This document shows positions 17,464 through 26,434 of a DNA stretch of 64,000 bases, piece by piece (position 1 is the first letter of the stretch; each line of letters begins with the position of its first letter). This DNA comes from an uncultured Prevotellaceae bacterium. Lineage in GTDB: Bacteria; Bacteroidota; Bacteroidia; Bacteroidales; Muribaculaceae. The position numbers were made by a program, and so were the translations under genes. Location of the stretch: assembly GCA_900318865.1 (NCBI GenBank), contig ONMF01000002.1, forward strand, positions 124,001 to 188,000, given 5' to 3'. The notes beneath the pieces were generated by a model that worked only from the letters and a program-made list of their open reading frames with translations, did no database searches and had not been told where the DNA came from.

Positions 17464-19182
17464 TTAATTCTCCTCCCCGCCGGCGGTGGCAGGCTTGTAG
17501 GTCACGGCCGTCGGGCTGCCCAGGGCTGTGGCGCGGGTGCGGGTGGTCGGCTCCATGCCGGCACCGAGAACCTCGGTGGGAATCTGGATGGCATAGCGAG
17601 GATCGAGTACTTCGAGTTTGCGGGTGCCAGTGAGGCCCACGTTATGTTCAATCGACATACCGAAGCGCTTGATGTCGAACCAGCGGCCACCGGTGTGTAC
17701 CAGTTGGATGCGGCGGATGTGCTGGCAGGCTTGCACGTAGGGCAAATTCGCTTCGGTCAGCGGATAATTGCTTGCGCACACTTCGTCGATGTGAATGGGC
17801 TTGACGATGCCGTAACCCTCGGTGTCCTGAGCGTAGAATTTCTCAATGACATCAGCAGTCATCTCGACCATGCTCGATGTGCTGGCCACGCCCTTCTTGT
17901 GGGCTTCGTCCCAAATCTTGAGGTCGGCCACACATCCTTCAAAGTCGTTCATGAACGCCTTGGCCTCGGCACGGCACAGCAGTGTTTCCTCGGCAGTGAA
18001 CTCACTGCGCACCACATGGCAGTAGCCGATGCCCTGAATCTTGTCGGTGTACTCAAATTGTTCACACATGTTTCCGCCAAAGTAGGTGCCATACTCCGAA
18101 TCGCCGTAAATCGGGGCGCAAAAGCCGTTAAAACAGGGATGCATCGAGAAAACCTCACCCTTGGAGTTGCGCCAGTGGCAATTCTCCCATGTGGGGCCGG
18201 GGCCCTGGATGGTGGCACGCTTGGCCTCGCGGTTGCAAGCATAACGCCCGCTGCTCACGAACCGGCGCCACCAGTGGGAATAGGTGCTGATGTTCAGGAA
18301 ATTGCCGGGGCGGGCCACATTGGTGTAATAACGGCCCATGTCGCTGATGTAGTAGTAAGCGCCGGCTTTCCCCCAAATGTCGTTCATCAGCGCTGCCGGG
18401 TCATAACCCTCGAAGCAAAGGTTGGCATACTCGATGACTTTCTCATATTCGCGCTTGAACAGATAGAACCGCGCCGCGAAGGCATAGGCGGCCTGCTTGT
18501 TGAAGTGGTACTTGGGCTGCTCGTAGTACAGGTCGGAAACCTTGGCCAGGCCGGCCACCAGATCCTTCTCAATCATCTCATAGTCTTGCGCCACGGTGCC
18601 GCGCTCATAGTGCGGGTTAACCGTTGTTTCGGGCTTGGTGGTATAGGGCACACCCTGGTCGGTGGCACTCGTTTTTCCGTAAGGCATACAGAAGATGTTC
18701 ACCAGCAGGAAGTGATGATAAGCACGGGTCAGGTGGGCCTCGGCCATGACGGCGTCGAGCTTGGCACGGTCATCAGTGCTCAGTGTCCCGTCAGCAATCA
18801 GTGCCTCGCCTTTTTCAAGCACGGCGTTGGCCACAGCAATGGCATGATAGCAACCGTTCCAAATTCCCGACGGCGAATCGTTGTCGGTGGCGGCTCGCAC
18901 GTCCTCCCAGGCGTAAATCTCGTCGTCGGCAAGGGAGTAGGAGCCTAAATTGTAACGGACGCCCTCGTTGCTGGGCGAATTGTTGTCAATGATATTGTCG
19001 CTGGAAAGCTCGCCCACCACAGCGTAGCTCTCATTTGTATAACCGTCAATCAGCAACTGACGCAACTGCTCCACGTTGACCAGCTCCACACGGGTGTCGG
19101 GGTTTTTGTCAAGGAAGTCGTTGCACGAGGTGAATGCCAGTGCAGCAAATATTGCGAATATTGATAAAAATCTTGCTTTCAT
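17464..19182 (-). CDS. SusD/RagB-like nutrient-binding outer-membrane lipoprotein
   Basis: This 572-residue protein has lipid Cys20 (ALAFTSC). The SusD-type N-terminus is NDFLDKNPDTRVE, and TPR-like helices follow (AEAHLTRAYHHFLLVNIFCM, then FAARFYLFKREYEKVIEYAN). The C-terminal region contains the conserved RWFDIKRFG segment. SusD proteins form a lid over their SusC channel and bind the substrate. It sits 28 nt after the SusC gene. With a metallohydrolase in the operon, a peptide or glycoprotein substrate is more likely than a plain glycan, but this is inference. Confidence 0.93.
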   Translation of the reverse strand: MKARFLSIFAIFAALAFTSCNDFLDKNPDTRVELVNVEQLRQLLIDGYTNESYAVVGELSSDNIIDNNSPSNEGVRYNLGSYSLADDEIYAWEDVRAATDNDSPSGIWNGCYHAIAVANAVLEKGEALIADGTLSTDDRAKLDAVMAEAHLTRAYHHFLLVNIFCMPYGKTSATDQGVPYTTKPETTVNPHYERGTVAQDYEMIEKDLVAGLAKVSDLYYEQPKYHFNKQAAYAFAARFYLFKREYEKVIEYANLCFEGYDPAALMNDIWGKAGAYYYISDMGRYYTNVARPGNFLNISTYSHWWRRFVSSGRYACNREAKRATIQGPGPTWENCHWRNSKGEVFSMHPCFNGFCAPIYGDSEYGTYFGGNMCEQFEYTDKIQGIGYCHVVRSEFTAEETLLCRAEAKAFMNDFEGCVADLKIWDEAHKKGVASTSSMVEMTADVIEKFYAQDTEGYGIVKPIHIDEVCASNYPLTEANLPYVQACQHIRRIQLVHTGGRWFDIKRFGMSIEHNVGLTGTRKLEVLDPRYAIQIPTEVLGAGMEPTTRTRATALGSPTAVTYKPATAGGEEN

Positions 19183-19210
19183 ATTGTTACTCCTTTTTCA
19201 GTCTAAATAA

Positions 19211-22200
19211 TTACAGGCCAAAACGAACAGTGAGTGTGAACTGCTTGGGCGTGGGCGATGCCACACCGCCGCTGTTGAAGAACTCGGGGTCGGCGCCGTT
19301 CAACTTCTTGTCGCTGTAAAGCAGGCAGATGTTGGTGGCGGCAAGTTTCACCGAGGCTGAGGTCAGTTTCAGCTTCTTGTAGAAGCTCTCGGGCAGATTG
19401 TAGGTCAGAGCCACCTCCTTCAGACGGATGAACCCGCCGTCGGCCACACGAGCCGTGGAGTAATTGTAGGCACTGTAGCCGCGGCCGATGTAGGTGTTGC
19501 GATAGTACTGACGACGTGATGCAATCACGGGGATGTCGGTTGTAGCCTCATCGCCGGGAACCACCCAACGGTTCTTGAACTCCTTGGGCAGAGCGTCGAG
19601 ATCGCTATAGCCGGCCGAGAACACAGGGTCAAGGCGCAACTTGTTGCCGAACGAATAGGTCATGAACACGTTCAGGTCGAATCCCTTCCACGAGAAATTG
19701 TTGCCGAAGCCGCCCGTGAACACGGGGTCGACGGGGCCTTCATACTTCAAGTTGGCCAAGTGTTCGGGATCCCACTCCTGGAAGTTGTAATCCCAGTTGG
19801 TCTTCACACCGTTCTCGTTGATACACACGGGCAAGCCATGCTCATCGAGGCCTTCGAACTGATAGGAGAAGATGGCGCGGTGAGGATAGCCCACCAGGGG
19901 GAATCCGGTGCCCTGCACCAGGTCGATGACACGCGAGCGCGAGTCCAGCTTGGTGATGTTGGTCTTCACATAGGAGAAAGTCCAGTCGGTGCTCCAAGCG
20001 AAGCCGCCCTTGGTCACGGGCTCGAAGTTCCTGGTCGAGAGCGTCCATTCCACACCGTGCGAGGTCATCTCGGCCACGTTGGCATATTTACTGGTTTCAC
20101 CACCCACACCTTGTGTGTAGATGCGGCCCATCAGGTCGTAGTTGTTACGCTTGAACCAGTCGAACACCAGATTGATGCGGTTGTGATAGAATCCCAAGTC
20201 GACACCGATGTTGAGCTCGTGTTTCTTCTCATAGGTCAGGTCGTGGTTGGCAAGTCCGTCAAGCGACAGACCCATTTCCATGGCCTCGGTTTCCTGACGC
20301 CAGGGGCGGGTGGGATAATACAATGCCTGGGAGTTGGCAAGCCCCATCAGTCCGCTCTCGCCGGTGAGCGAGTAGCTGGCGCGCAGCTTGGCATAGCTCA
20401 AATATTTGTTTCCTTTCCATTCCTGGAAGAAAGGCTCCTCGAACACGTTCCAGATTCCCGACACGTTCCACGTGGGCAGCCAGCGGTTCTGGTCGGTGCG
20501 GCCCATCAGGTTCGAACCCTCGTAGCGGAACGTACCCAGCAGGATGTAGCGTCCTTTGTAGCTGTAGGTGGGCTGAGTGTAGAAGGCGGCACTGCGGCGA
20601 TAGGTCTTGCCGTCGCTGAAGTAGGCGCCGTTCTCCTCCTGCATCTGCTTGAACAGATTGTAATTGAGGAAGGGAAGGTTACCGTTCTCGTAAACAATTC
20701 CATAGCCATTGAAAGCCTGCGCGTATCGCTCGATTCGTGTGCTCTCCACACCGGCCATCACCTGAATGAGATGGGCCTCATTGAAATTCTTCATGTATTG
20801 AGCTTGGGCACGGAAGTCGTACTGCGAGATGGAGTTCTTGTTGTAGAACAGGATACCACCCTGCGGAATGACCGACATCGGCAATGAGTTGGGGTCGTCG
20901 GGGTCGGTGTACAGGTAGGTGTTCGAGCCACGAATCAAGGCGTCATCGGGCACCACACCTGCGCGATAGGCCATGGCCTGGTTACTGTTGTCCTTCACAT
21001 AATGGTTACGCTCCGAACCGCTGTAACGATAGGCGGCAAGCAGATTGATATCGAGTTTCTGGTCTTGCTTGATAATGGGCTTGATATTCAACTCGCCTTG
21101 GAACTTGACGTCAAACACGCTGATGTCGATGTAATTGTTCTCCAGCTCATGGAATATGTTGAAATCGGTGTAGTTGCGGCGATAGTAGATATTGGGGTCC
21201 ATGGTGCGCGACGTGTTCAGCGCGTAGCTGTAGGGGTTGATGTCGAAGTCGCGGCGCACCTCGCCGTTCACCACGTCCACATTCTGGCTCAGCGTGCCGG
21301 GAGCTTTCTGCTTGCGGTAGCTGTCGCTGTTCAGAATCTTCACGCGAATCCTGTCGGTGATGTTATAGATGGCGTTGCTGTTAAAGGTGTAGCGCTCCAC
21401 CGAGCTCGACTTGTACCATCCCGGGTCGTTCATCAACGACACCGATGAATAGAACGAGCCCTTGTCGGTTCCGCCCGAGATGCTCACAGCATGGCTCTGC
21501 ATGATGTTGTTGTTGAACAGCAGGTCGAACCAGTCGGTGTTGGCATACTCGGCCTGGCGCAGATAGGAATTGCGTGCGGCCTCGGTGTTCTCAAGGCCGT
21601 ACTTGCCCGTGGCCGGGTCGTATGAGTTGATCAGGTTGTACATGCGTCCGTACACACCCGTTGCCGAGCCGTTGGCTATCGAGGCGAACTCCAGCCAGCC
21701 CTTTTGCTCCATCTCTTTGTAGATGCTCATCTGCTCCTGAGAGTTGCTGATATTGAAGTCGCGATAATTGGGCTTGAGGCGGTAGGTGAACTCACCGGTG
21801 TAGTTGATGCTCGTGTGGCCCTTGCGACCGGTCTTGGTGGTAATCACAATCACACCGGCATTGGCCTTTGCACCATAAATCGATGTCGCCGAGCCATCCT
21901 TGAGCACCTGGAAGGTCTCGATGTCGTCGGCATTCAGACCCGCCACCGCATTGGCAATCAGCGTCTGAGCGTCACCGCTCGACAGGTCGTCGGCACTCAG
22001 CTCCACGTTATCCTCAAGAATCACGCCGTCCACCACCCAGAGCGGGCGCGAACTGCCATAGATTGACGTGGCGCCGCGCACGCGAATCTTGGGTGCCGTA
22101 CCAAACGTACCCGACACATTCTGCACTTGCACACCACTCACACGGCCTTCCAGGCCACGGCTGGCGTCGGCCACACCCGACAATTTGGTCTTCGATGCGT

Positions 22201-22573
22201 CAACACTCGATGTGGCACCGGCGAACAGTCGCTTGTCCACATTGCCGTATCCCGTGACCACCACTTCCTGAAGCACCTCGCCTTTGGGCTTGATGTTAAC
22301 GGTCACATTGGGCTGGGCTTTCACTTCGGCGGTCTCATAGCCGACGTAGGTCACCACAATGGTCGAGCCGTTGGGCACCGTCAGTGTGAACTTGCCGTCG
22401 ATGTCGGTGGCTGCACCATTTCCTGGCTTTCCTTTTTGTGCCGCCGTGGCTCCAATCACTGGATCATTGTTCTCGTCGAGCACCACGCCATGAACCGTCA
22501 CTTGTGCCGAGACGGTGACTGCCGTGATGGCTGCCAACAAGAGCAAGAGTAATTTTCTGTAACTCATAAGCAC
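19211..22573 (-). CDS. SusC/RagA family TonB-linked outer-membrane transporter
   Basis: This is a TonB-dependent beta-barrel importer of 1120 residues. A signal peptide ends near TVSAQ (residue 24). A CarboxypepD_reg-like domain follows (VHGVVLDENNDPVIGATA to about residue 95). The SusC signature LQEVVVTGYGNVDKR leads into the plug, with IRVRGATSIYGSSRPLWVVDG. The barrel ends in LTVRFGL. It is the first gene of a five-gene locus in the order SusC, SusD, HExxH lipoprotein, DUF4302-like and dockerin-tagged protein. No sigma/anti-sigma pair or hybrid two-component regulator is adjacent, so control is distant or constitutive. A leader of about 180 nt precedes the ATG. Confidence 0.95.
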   Translation of the reverse strand: MLMSYRKLLLLLLAAITAVTVSAQVTVHGVVLDENNDPVIGATAAQKGKPGNGAATDIDGKFTLTVPNGSTIVVTYVGYETAEVKAQPNVTVNIKPKGEVLQEVVVTGYGNVDKRLFAGATSSVDASKTKLSGVADASRGLEGRVSGVQVQNVSGTFGTAPKIRVRGATSIYGSSRPLWVVDGVILEDNVELSADDLSSGDAQTLIANAVAGLNADDIETFQVLKDGSATSIYGAKANAGVIVITTKTGRKGHTSINYTGEFTYRLKPNYRDFNISNSQEQMSIYKEMEQKGWLEFASIANGSATGVYGRMYNLINSYDPATGKYGLENTEAARNSYLRQAEYANTDWFDLLFNNNIMQSHAVSISGGTDKGSFYSSVSLMNDPGWYKSSSVERYTFNSNAIYNITDRIRVKILNSDSYRKQKAPGTLSQNVDVVNGEVRRDFDINPYSYALNTSRTMDPNIYYRRNYTDFNIFHELENNYIDISVFDVKFQGELNIKPIIKQDQKLDINLLAAYRYSGSERNHYVKDNSNQAMAYRAGVVPDDALIRGSNTYLYTDPDDPNSLPMSVIPQGGILFYNKNSISQYDFRAQAQYMKNFNEAHLIQVMAGVESTRIERYAQAFNGYGIVYENGNLPFLNYNLFKQMQEENGAYFSDGKTYRRSAAFYTQPTYSYKGRYILLGTFRYEGSNLMGRTDQNRWLPTWNVSGIWNVFEEPFFQEWKGNKYLSYAKLRASYSLTGESGLMGLANSQALYYPTRPWRQETEAMEMGLSLDGLANHDLTYEKKHELNIGVDLGFYHNRINLVFDWFKRNNYDLMGRIYTQGVGGETSKYANVAEMTSHGVEWTLSTRNFEPVTKGGFAWSTDWTFSYVKTNITKLDSRSRVIDLVQGTGFPLVGYPHRAIFSYQFEGLDEHGLPVCINENGVKTNWDYNFQEWDPEHLANLKYEGPVDPVFTGGFGNNFSWKGFDLNVFMTYSFGNKLRLDPVFSAGYSDLDALPKEFKNRWVVPGDEATTDIPVIASRRQYYRNTYIGRGYSAYNYSTARVADGGFIRLKEVALTYNLPESFYKKLKLTSASVKLAATNICLLYSDKKLNGADPEFFNSGGVASPTPKQFTLTVRFGL

Positions 22574-22752
22574 TTTATTTTAAATATTTAATATGTTCTA
22601 CCAGTGTTTAGTCCTCCTTTTCAACTCCCTATCTATCATAAGTTTACAGAAAAACACAGCACCCTCCTGCAGCGCAGGACAGTTCTGGTTCTTCGTCGTA
22701 TTAGTGCTTATTCAAGATTTGCAGTTTCTTAATCGTAAGCCTAAACATTTTG

Positions 22753-22784
22753 CAAAGATAATATTTTTCTAAACAAAATCCACA
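22753..22784 (-). promoter_or_regulatory. Candidate promoter of the SusCD operon with about 180-nt leader
   Basis: TATCTTTG on the minus strand at 22760-22753 is a good -7 box; the -33 position 20 nt upstream reads TGTG rather than TTTG. The resulting leader to 22573 contains a small CCTGCGCTGCAGG hairpin near 22665 and no recognisable riboswitch. Confidence 0.55.
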
Positions 22785-22872
22785 TGATGTGAAGAAAAAA
22801 CTTAATTTTTACCAAAAAAAATAACATTTTCGGGGCATTGGGTAATAAACTAACATTTCGGCTCGCTGCTTT

Positions 22873-22904
22873 TTTGCATAAACCACTGAAAAACCGTAAT
22901 TTTG
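22873..22904 (+). promoter_or_regulatory. Bacteroidota promoter of the pseudouridine synthase gene
   Basis: TTTG at 22873-22876 and TAATTTTG at 22897-22904 are separated by exactly 20 nt. The leader to the ATG is about 55 nt. Confidence 0.75.
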
Positions 22905-22963
22905 CACATCTGCATGGCGCATTTACTGTTTTCGGCAGGTTATATATAATATAATAAGGTGTT

Positions 22964-23668
22964 ATGGACGTCGTTTACGAAGACAATCACATCATCATCG
23001 TCAACAAGGCCGTCGGCGAGCTCGTGCAGGGCGACCGCACAGGCGACATGCCCCTGGTGGACATCGTCAGGCAATGGATAAAAGAAAAATACAACAAGCC
23101 CGGCAACGTGTTCTGCGGCCTCACGCACCGCATCGACAGGCCCACCTGCGGGCTGGTGGTGCTGGCACGCACCAGCAAGGGGCTCACTCGCATGAACGAG
23201 CTCTTCCGCCGCGGTGAGGTCCACAAAACCTACTGGGCCATCGTCAAGAACCGGCCGCCGCACGACAGCGCCACACTCACCCACTGGCTCACCAGCGTGG
23301 AAAAGAACAACAAAACCTACGCCAGCCTGCATCCGCGCCAGGGAGCGGTGAAAGCTGTGCTCAACTACCGACTGCTGGCCAGCACCGACCGCTACCATCT
23401 GCTCGAAGTGGACCTCATCACCGGCCGCAAGCATCAAATCCGCTGCCAGCTCGCCGCCATTGGCTGCCCCATCAAGGGCGACCTCAAGTACGGAGCCGAG
23501 CGCAGCAACCCCGACGGTGGCATCGGCCTGCAGAGCCACCGCATCACCTTCACCCACCCCGTGAGCGGAAAAGTCATCGATGTCACCGCCCCCCTGCCCC
23601 ACGACGCGTTGTGGCAGGCACTGGCGGCCAACATTCATCCACAACGAAACGAAATTTCCCCATCATGA
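22964..23668 (+). CDS. RluA family RNA pseudouridine synthase
   Basis: This 234-residue enzyme isomerises uridine in rRNA or tRNA. The catalytic motif HRIDRPTCGLVV places the nucleophile Asp at residue 58. The family segments TYWAIVK, LITGRKHQIRCQLAAIG and PIKGDLKYG follow. It lacks an S4 domain, which is usual for short RluA-type enzymes in Bacteroidales, and the target site cannot be predicted. Its stop overlaps the next start by 4 nt (ATGA). Confidence 0.93.
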   Translation: MDVVYEDNHIIIVNKAVGELVQGDRTGDMPLVDIVRQWIKEKYNKPGNVFCGLTHRIDRPTCGLVVLARTSKGLTRMNELFRRGEVHKTYWAIVKNRPPHDSATLTHWLTSVEKNNKTYASLHPRQGAVKAVLNYRLLASTDRYHLLEVDLITGRKHQIRCQLAAIGCPIKGDLKYGAERSNPDGGIGLQSHRITFTHPVSGKVIDVTAPLPHDALWQALAANIHPQRNEISPS

Positions 23669-24387
23669 ACACTCCCGAGCTCACCCAGCCGGCCCTCACC
23701 CAATGGCAGTTCTACGCCAAGGCCATCACGCTGTTCGTTGCTTCGGCAGCCTATTTATACGTCATTTGGCATCAAGGGATGCGCGACCACGTTGAGGGCT
23801 ACAACCTGAAGAAATCCACCGAGCAGATACTCACAAAAATCGGCATGACCCTACTGGGTGTGCTGGCCGTCGTCACCTATTTTTTCCTGCCCGACTTCTA
23901 CCACACGTTTGCCGAGGACGCATCGCAGGCGGCCGCCGAAATCGCCATGGCGCCCGCGGGAAGCAAGATACAGGACTTTGAGCTGGCGCACGACGGGCTC
24001 GTCTGGGGTTGGCCCGGCTCTCAATTCGAATTCATCACCATCTACGGCATCCCGCTCAGCGCAGTGCTCATGGGGGCGCTCATCTACATCATGGCATTGA
24101 TGCCGTCGCCCGTGGGGAAAGTCAAAAAAGCGCTCAAAGTGTTCATGCACGTTGCCATGGTGGTGGCTCTGTTCGGATTCACGCGCCTCCATTATTTCAA
24201 TGCCGGCGAACTGTTGCCCATCGTCATTGCGGCGGCTGCGGCCGCGGCATGCTGGATCCTGAGCGCCGCCACTGCTGCCGACCTCCAAAACCCGCCCATG
24301 TGGTTCAAGCGCAGCTATGGCAAGGTCACCCCGCCCCGCGTGCCGCCACAGAGCCCGTCCACTCCCGTGCCGCCTCCGCTGCCCTGA
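23665..24387 (+). CDS. Integral membrane protein of unknown function
   Basis: I do not recognise this 240-residue protein. About four hydrophobic helices are visible: near residues 18-36 (FYAKAITLFVASAAYLYVIW), 58-75 (IGMTLLGVLAVVTYFFL), 124-145 and 160-215. The C-terminal tail is Pro-rich (PPRVPPQSPSTPVPPPLP) and probably cytoplasmic. The ATG at 23665 overlaps the pseudouridine synthase stop as ATGA, which favours this start over an upstream in-frame ATG at 23611. Translational coupling suggests co-expression but says nothing definite about role. Confidence 0.75.
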   Translation: MNTPELTQPALTQWQFYAKAITLFVASAAYLYVIWHQGMRDHVEGYNLKKSTEQILTKIGMTLLGVLAVVTYFFLPDFYHTFAEDASQAAAEIAMAPAGSKIQDFELAHDGLVWGWPGSQFEFITIYGIPLSAVLMGALIYIMALMPSPVGKVKKALKVFMHVAMVVALFGFTRLHYFNAGELLPIVIAAAAAAACWILSAATAADLQNPPMWFKRSYGKVTPPRVPPQSPSTPVPPPLP

Positions 24388-24429
24388 CGCGATGGCTTCC
24401 GCACCAAGGCCATCCTAATCCATGACGGC

Positions 24430-24507
24430 GGCTCCGCCCAAGTTACTGCCTCTCGGCATAAAAAAGAATAAATTCTTTTGTTCTGCACTCGTTTATTCGT
24501 AACTTTG
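24430..24507 (+). repeat. Promoter-bearing repeat copy upstream of fumarase
   Basis: This unit resembles the yqgE tandem units (shared AAGTTACT, CTCGGCA and TTATTCGTAACTTTG). It also resembles the 35.8-kb copy (shared GGCATAAAAAA and TTTTGTTCTGC), linking the two subfamilies. It contains TTTG at 24477-24480 and TAACTTTG at 24500-24507, 19 nt apart, and drives the fumarase gene with a leader of about 32 nt. Confidence 0.75.
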
Positions 24508-24544
24508 CACCACCGACTAATTACTCAATTTTATCACAAACACT

Positions 24545-26197
24545 ATGGCAAATATTCCCGAATTCAACTACGCTCCCATGTTCCAACTGGGAGAAGACAA
24601 AACCCAATACCGCTTGCTCGGCACCCAGGGTGTGAGCATGGGGGAATTTGAAGGCAAGCCCATCCTGAAAGTGGCGCCCGAGGCGCTCACCCTGCTGGCA
24701 CAGCAGGCCTTCCACGACGTGGAGTTCATGCTACGGCGCGAGCACAACATGCAGGTGGCAGCCATCTTGCGCGACCCCGAGGCCAGCGAGAACGACAAGT
24801 ACGTGGCTCTGCAGTTCCTGCGCAACGCCGAGACGGCGGCCAAGGGTGTGCTCCCCTTCTGCCAAGACACCGGCACAGCCATCATCCATGGCGAAAAAGG
24901 ACAGCAAGTGTGGACGGGCTTTAACGACGAGGAGGCCCTGTCGCACGGCGTGTACAACACCTTCACTCAAGACAACCTGCGCTACTCGCAGAATGCCGCC
25001 CTCAACATGTACGACGAGGTGAACACCCGCTGCAACCTGCCGGCACAAATCGACATCGAGGCCACCGAGGGCGACGAATACCGCTTCGTCATGGTGGCAA
25101 AGGGTGGCGGCAGCGCCAACAAGACCTATTTCTACCCCATGACAAAAGCCACCATCCAGAACGAAGGCACACTGCTGCCCTTCCTGGTGGAGAAAATGAA
25201 GAGCCTGGGAACAGCTGCCTGCCCGCCCTATCACATCGCTTTCGTGATTGGCGGCACCAGCGCCGAGAAGAATCTGCTCACGGTGAAGCTGGCGAGCATC
25301 AAGTTCTACGATTCTCTGCCCACCACGGGCGATGCCACCGGACGCGCCTTCCGCGACGTGGACCTGGAGCAGAAGTTGCTGGCCGAAGCACGCAAAATAG
25401 GCCTCGGAGCACAATTTGGCGGTGTGGCGCTGGCCCACGACATCCGCGTCGTGCGTCTGCCGCGCCATGGAGCCAGCTGCCCCATCGGCATGGGCGTGAG
25501 CTGCTCGGCCGACCGCAACATCAAGGCCAAAATCAATCGCGACGGCATCTGGCTGGAGCAGATGGACAGCAACCCCACCGAGCTCATCCCCGAGGAGATG
25601 CGCCGGCCCGGTGAAGGAGGCAAGGGCATCGAGATTGACCTGGACAAGGGCATCGACGCCGTGCGCCGTGAACTCACCAAATACCCGGTGAGCACCCGCG
25701 TCAACCTCAAGGGCACCATCATCGTGGCGCGCGACATTGCCCACGCCAAGCTCAAAGCACGGCTCGACGCCGGCGAGGACATGCCGCAATACTTCAAGGA
25801 CCATCCCATCCTCTATGCCGGCCCGGCCAAGACGCCCGAGGGCTACCCTTGCGGCTCGATGGGCCCCACCACGGCCAACCGCATGGACCCCTACGTGAAT
25901 GAGTTCCAGGACCACGGCGCATCGCTGGTCATGATTGCCAAGGGCAACCGCACCCAAGAAGTGACCGACGCTTGCCAGCGCCATGGCGGTTTCTACCTGG
26001 GCACCATCGGCGGCGTGGCAGCCGTGCTGTCGCAAAGCAGCATCAAGAGCATCGAGTGCGTGGAGTATCCCGAGCTGGGCATGGAAGCCATCTGGAAAAT
26101 CACCGTTGAGGACTTCCCCGCATTCATCCTGGTCGACGACAAAGGCAACGACTTCTTCAAAGAAATCGGCAAAAAAGCCTGTCAAGGCTGCCATTGA
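24545..26197 (+). CDS. Fumarate hydratase, class I (iron-sulfur)
   Basis: This oxygen-sensitive [4Fe-4S] enzyme interconverts malate and fumarate. The length of 550 residues is typical of class I enzymes that fuse the alpha and beta parts. The N-terminal catalytic half carries Cys106 in [10 protein letters not shown]. Two further candidate cluster ligands lie in GTAACPPYH and [13 protein letters not shown]. The C-terminal half shows [20 protein letters not shown] and the end region [10 protein letters not shown]. Together with mdh at 5-6 kb it fits the reductive branch to succinate. It has its own repeat-type promoter and a strong terminator, so it is monocistronic. Confidence 0.95.
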   Translation: MANIPEFNYAPMFQLGEDKTQYRLLGTQGVSMGEFEGKPILKVAPEALTLLAQQAFHDVEFMLRREHNMQVAAILRDPEASENDKYVALQFLRNAETAAKGVLPFCQDTGTAIIHGEKGQQVWTGFNDEEALSHGVYNTFTQDNLRYSQNAALNMYDEVNTRCNLPAQIDIEATEGDEYRFVMVAKGGGSANKTYFYPMTKATIQNEGTLLPFLVEKMKSLGTAACPPYHIAFVIGGTSAEKNLLTVKLASIKFYDSLPTTGDATGRAFRDVDLEQKLLAEARKIGLGAQFGGVALAHDIRVVRLPRHGASCPIGMGVSCSADRNIKAKINRDGIWLEQMDSNPTELIPEEMRRPGEGGKGIEIDLDKGIDAVRRELTKYPVSTRVNLKGTIIVARDIAHAKLKARLDAGEDMPQYFKDHPILYAGPAKTPEGYPCGSMGPTTANRMDPYVNEFQDHGASLVMIAKGNRTQEVTDACQRHGGFYLGTIGGVAAVLSQSSIKSIECVEYPELGMEAIWKITVEDFPAFILVDDKGNDFFKEIGKKACQGCH

Positions 26198-26229
26198 TGT
26201 GTAAAATATGTTAAATAACATATCTTTTT

Positions 26230-26260
26230 CGGCCCGTGCTATTGACACGGGCCGTTTTTT
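26230..26260 (+). terminator. Rho-independent terminator of the fumarase gene
   Basis: The 9-bp stem CGGCCCGTG (26230-26238) pairs with 26246-26254 and is followed by six T residues (26255-26260). Confidence 0.92.
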
Positions 26261-26264
26261 GCAG

Positions 26265-26272
26265 TACCTTTG
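26265..26272 (+). promoter_or_regulatory. -7 box of the tRNA promoter
   Basis: TACCTTTG lies 14 nt before the tRNA 5' end; the -33 position (ATTG at 26241-26244) falls inside the loop of the preceding terminator hairpin. Confidence 0.65.
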
Positions 26273-26286
26273 CACTCGCAAAACAT

Positions 26287-26361
26287 CGCGGAGTGGAGCA
26301 GTGGCAGCTCGTTGGGCTCATAACCCAAAGGTCGTCAGTTCGAGTCTGGCCTCCGCCACCA
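26287..26361 (+). tRNA. Initiator tRNA-fMet (CAU)
   Basis: This 75-nt cloverleaf has anticodon CAT in the loop CTCATAA. The anticodon stem carries three consecutive G-C pairs (GGG/CCC), the hallmark of initiator tRNA. The first acceptor position is unpaired, another initiator feature: C1 faces C72. The T arm (GTTCGAG core) pairs well, the D loop is short, and the 3' CCA is encoded at 26359-26361. Confidence 0.93.
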
Positions 26362-26363
26362 TT

Positions 26364-26401
26364 AGGAGTTGAACTTGGAAAAGTTCGACTCCTTGTTTTT
26401 T
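26364..26401 (+). terminator. Terminator of the initiator tRNA gene
   Basis: A 13-bp stem (26364-26376 with 26381-26393) with loop GGAA is followed by TGTTTTTT to 26401. Its T tract overlaps the next promoter's -33 element. Confidence 0.9.
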
Positions 26402-26430
26402 GCACACATCGCAAATTGTTTGTAACTTTG
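26399..26430 (+). promoter_or_regulatory. Promoter of the GT4 glycosyltransferase gene
   Basis: TTTG at 26399-26402, formed by the end of the tRNA terminator T run, is 20 nt before TAACTTTG at 26423-26430. The ATG at 26435 follows after 4 nt, predicting a leaderless mRNA. Confidence 0.75.
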
Positions 26431-26434
26431 AAAC

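Noticed and set aside
23611-23664. An upstream start for the 23.7-kb membrane protein
   Set aside because: The ATG at 23665 overlaps the preceding stop as ATGA, a typical coupled start, and the extra residues lie inside the pseudouridine synthase gene.
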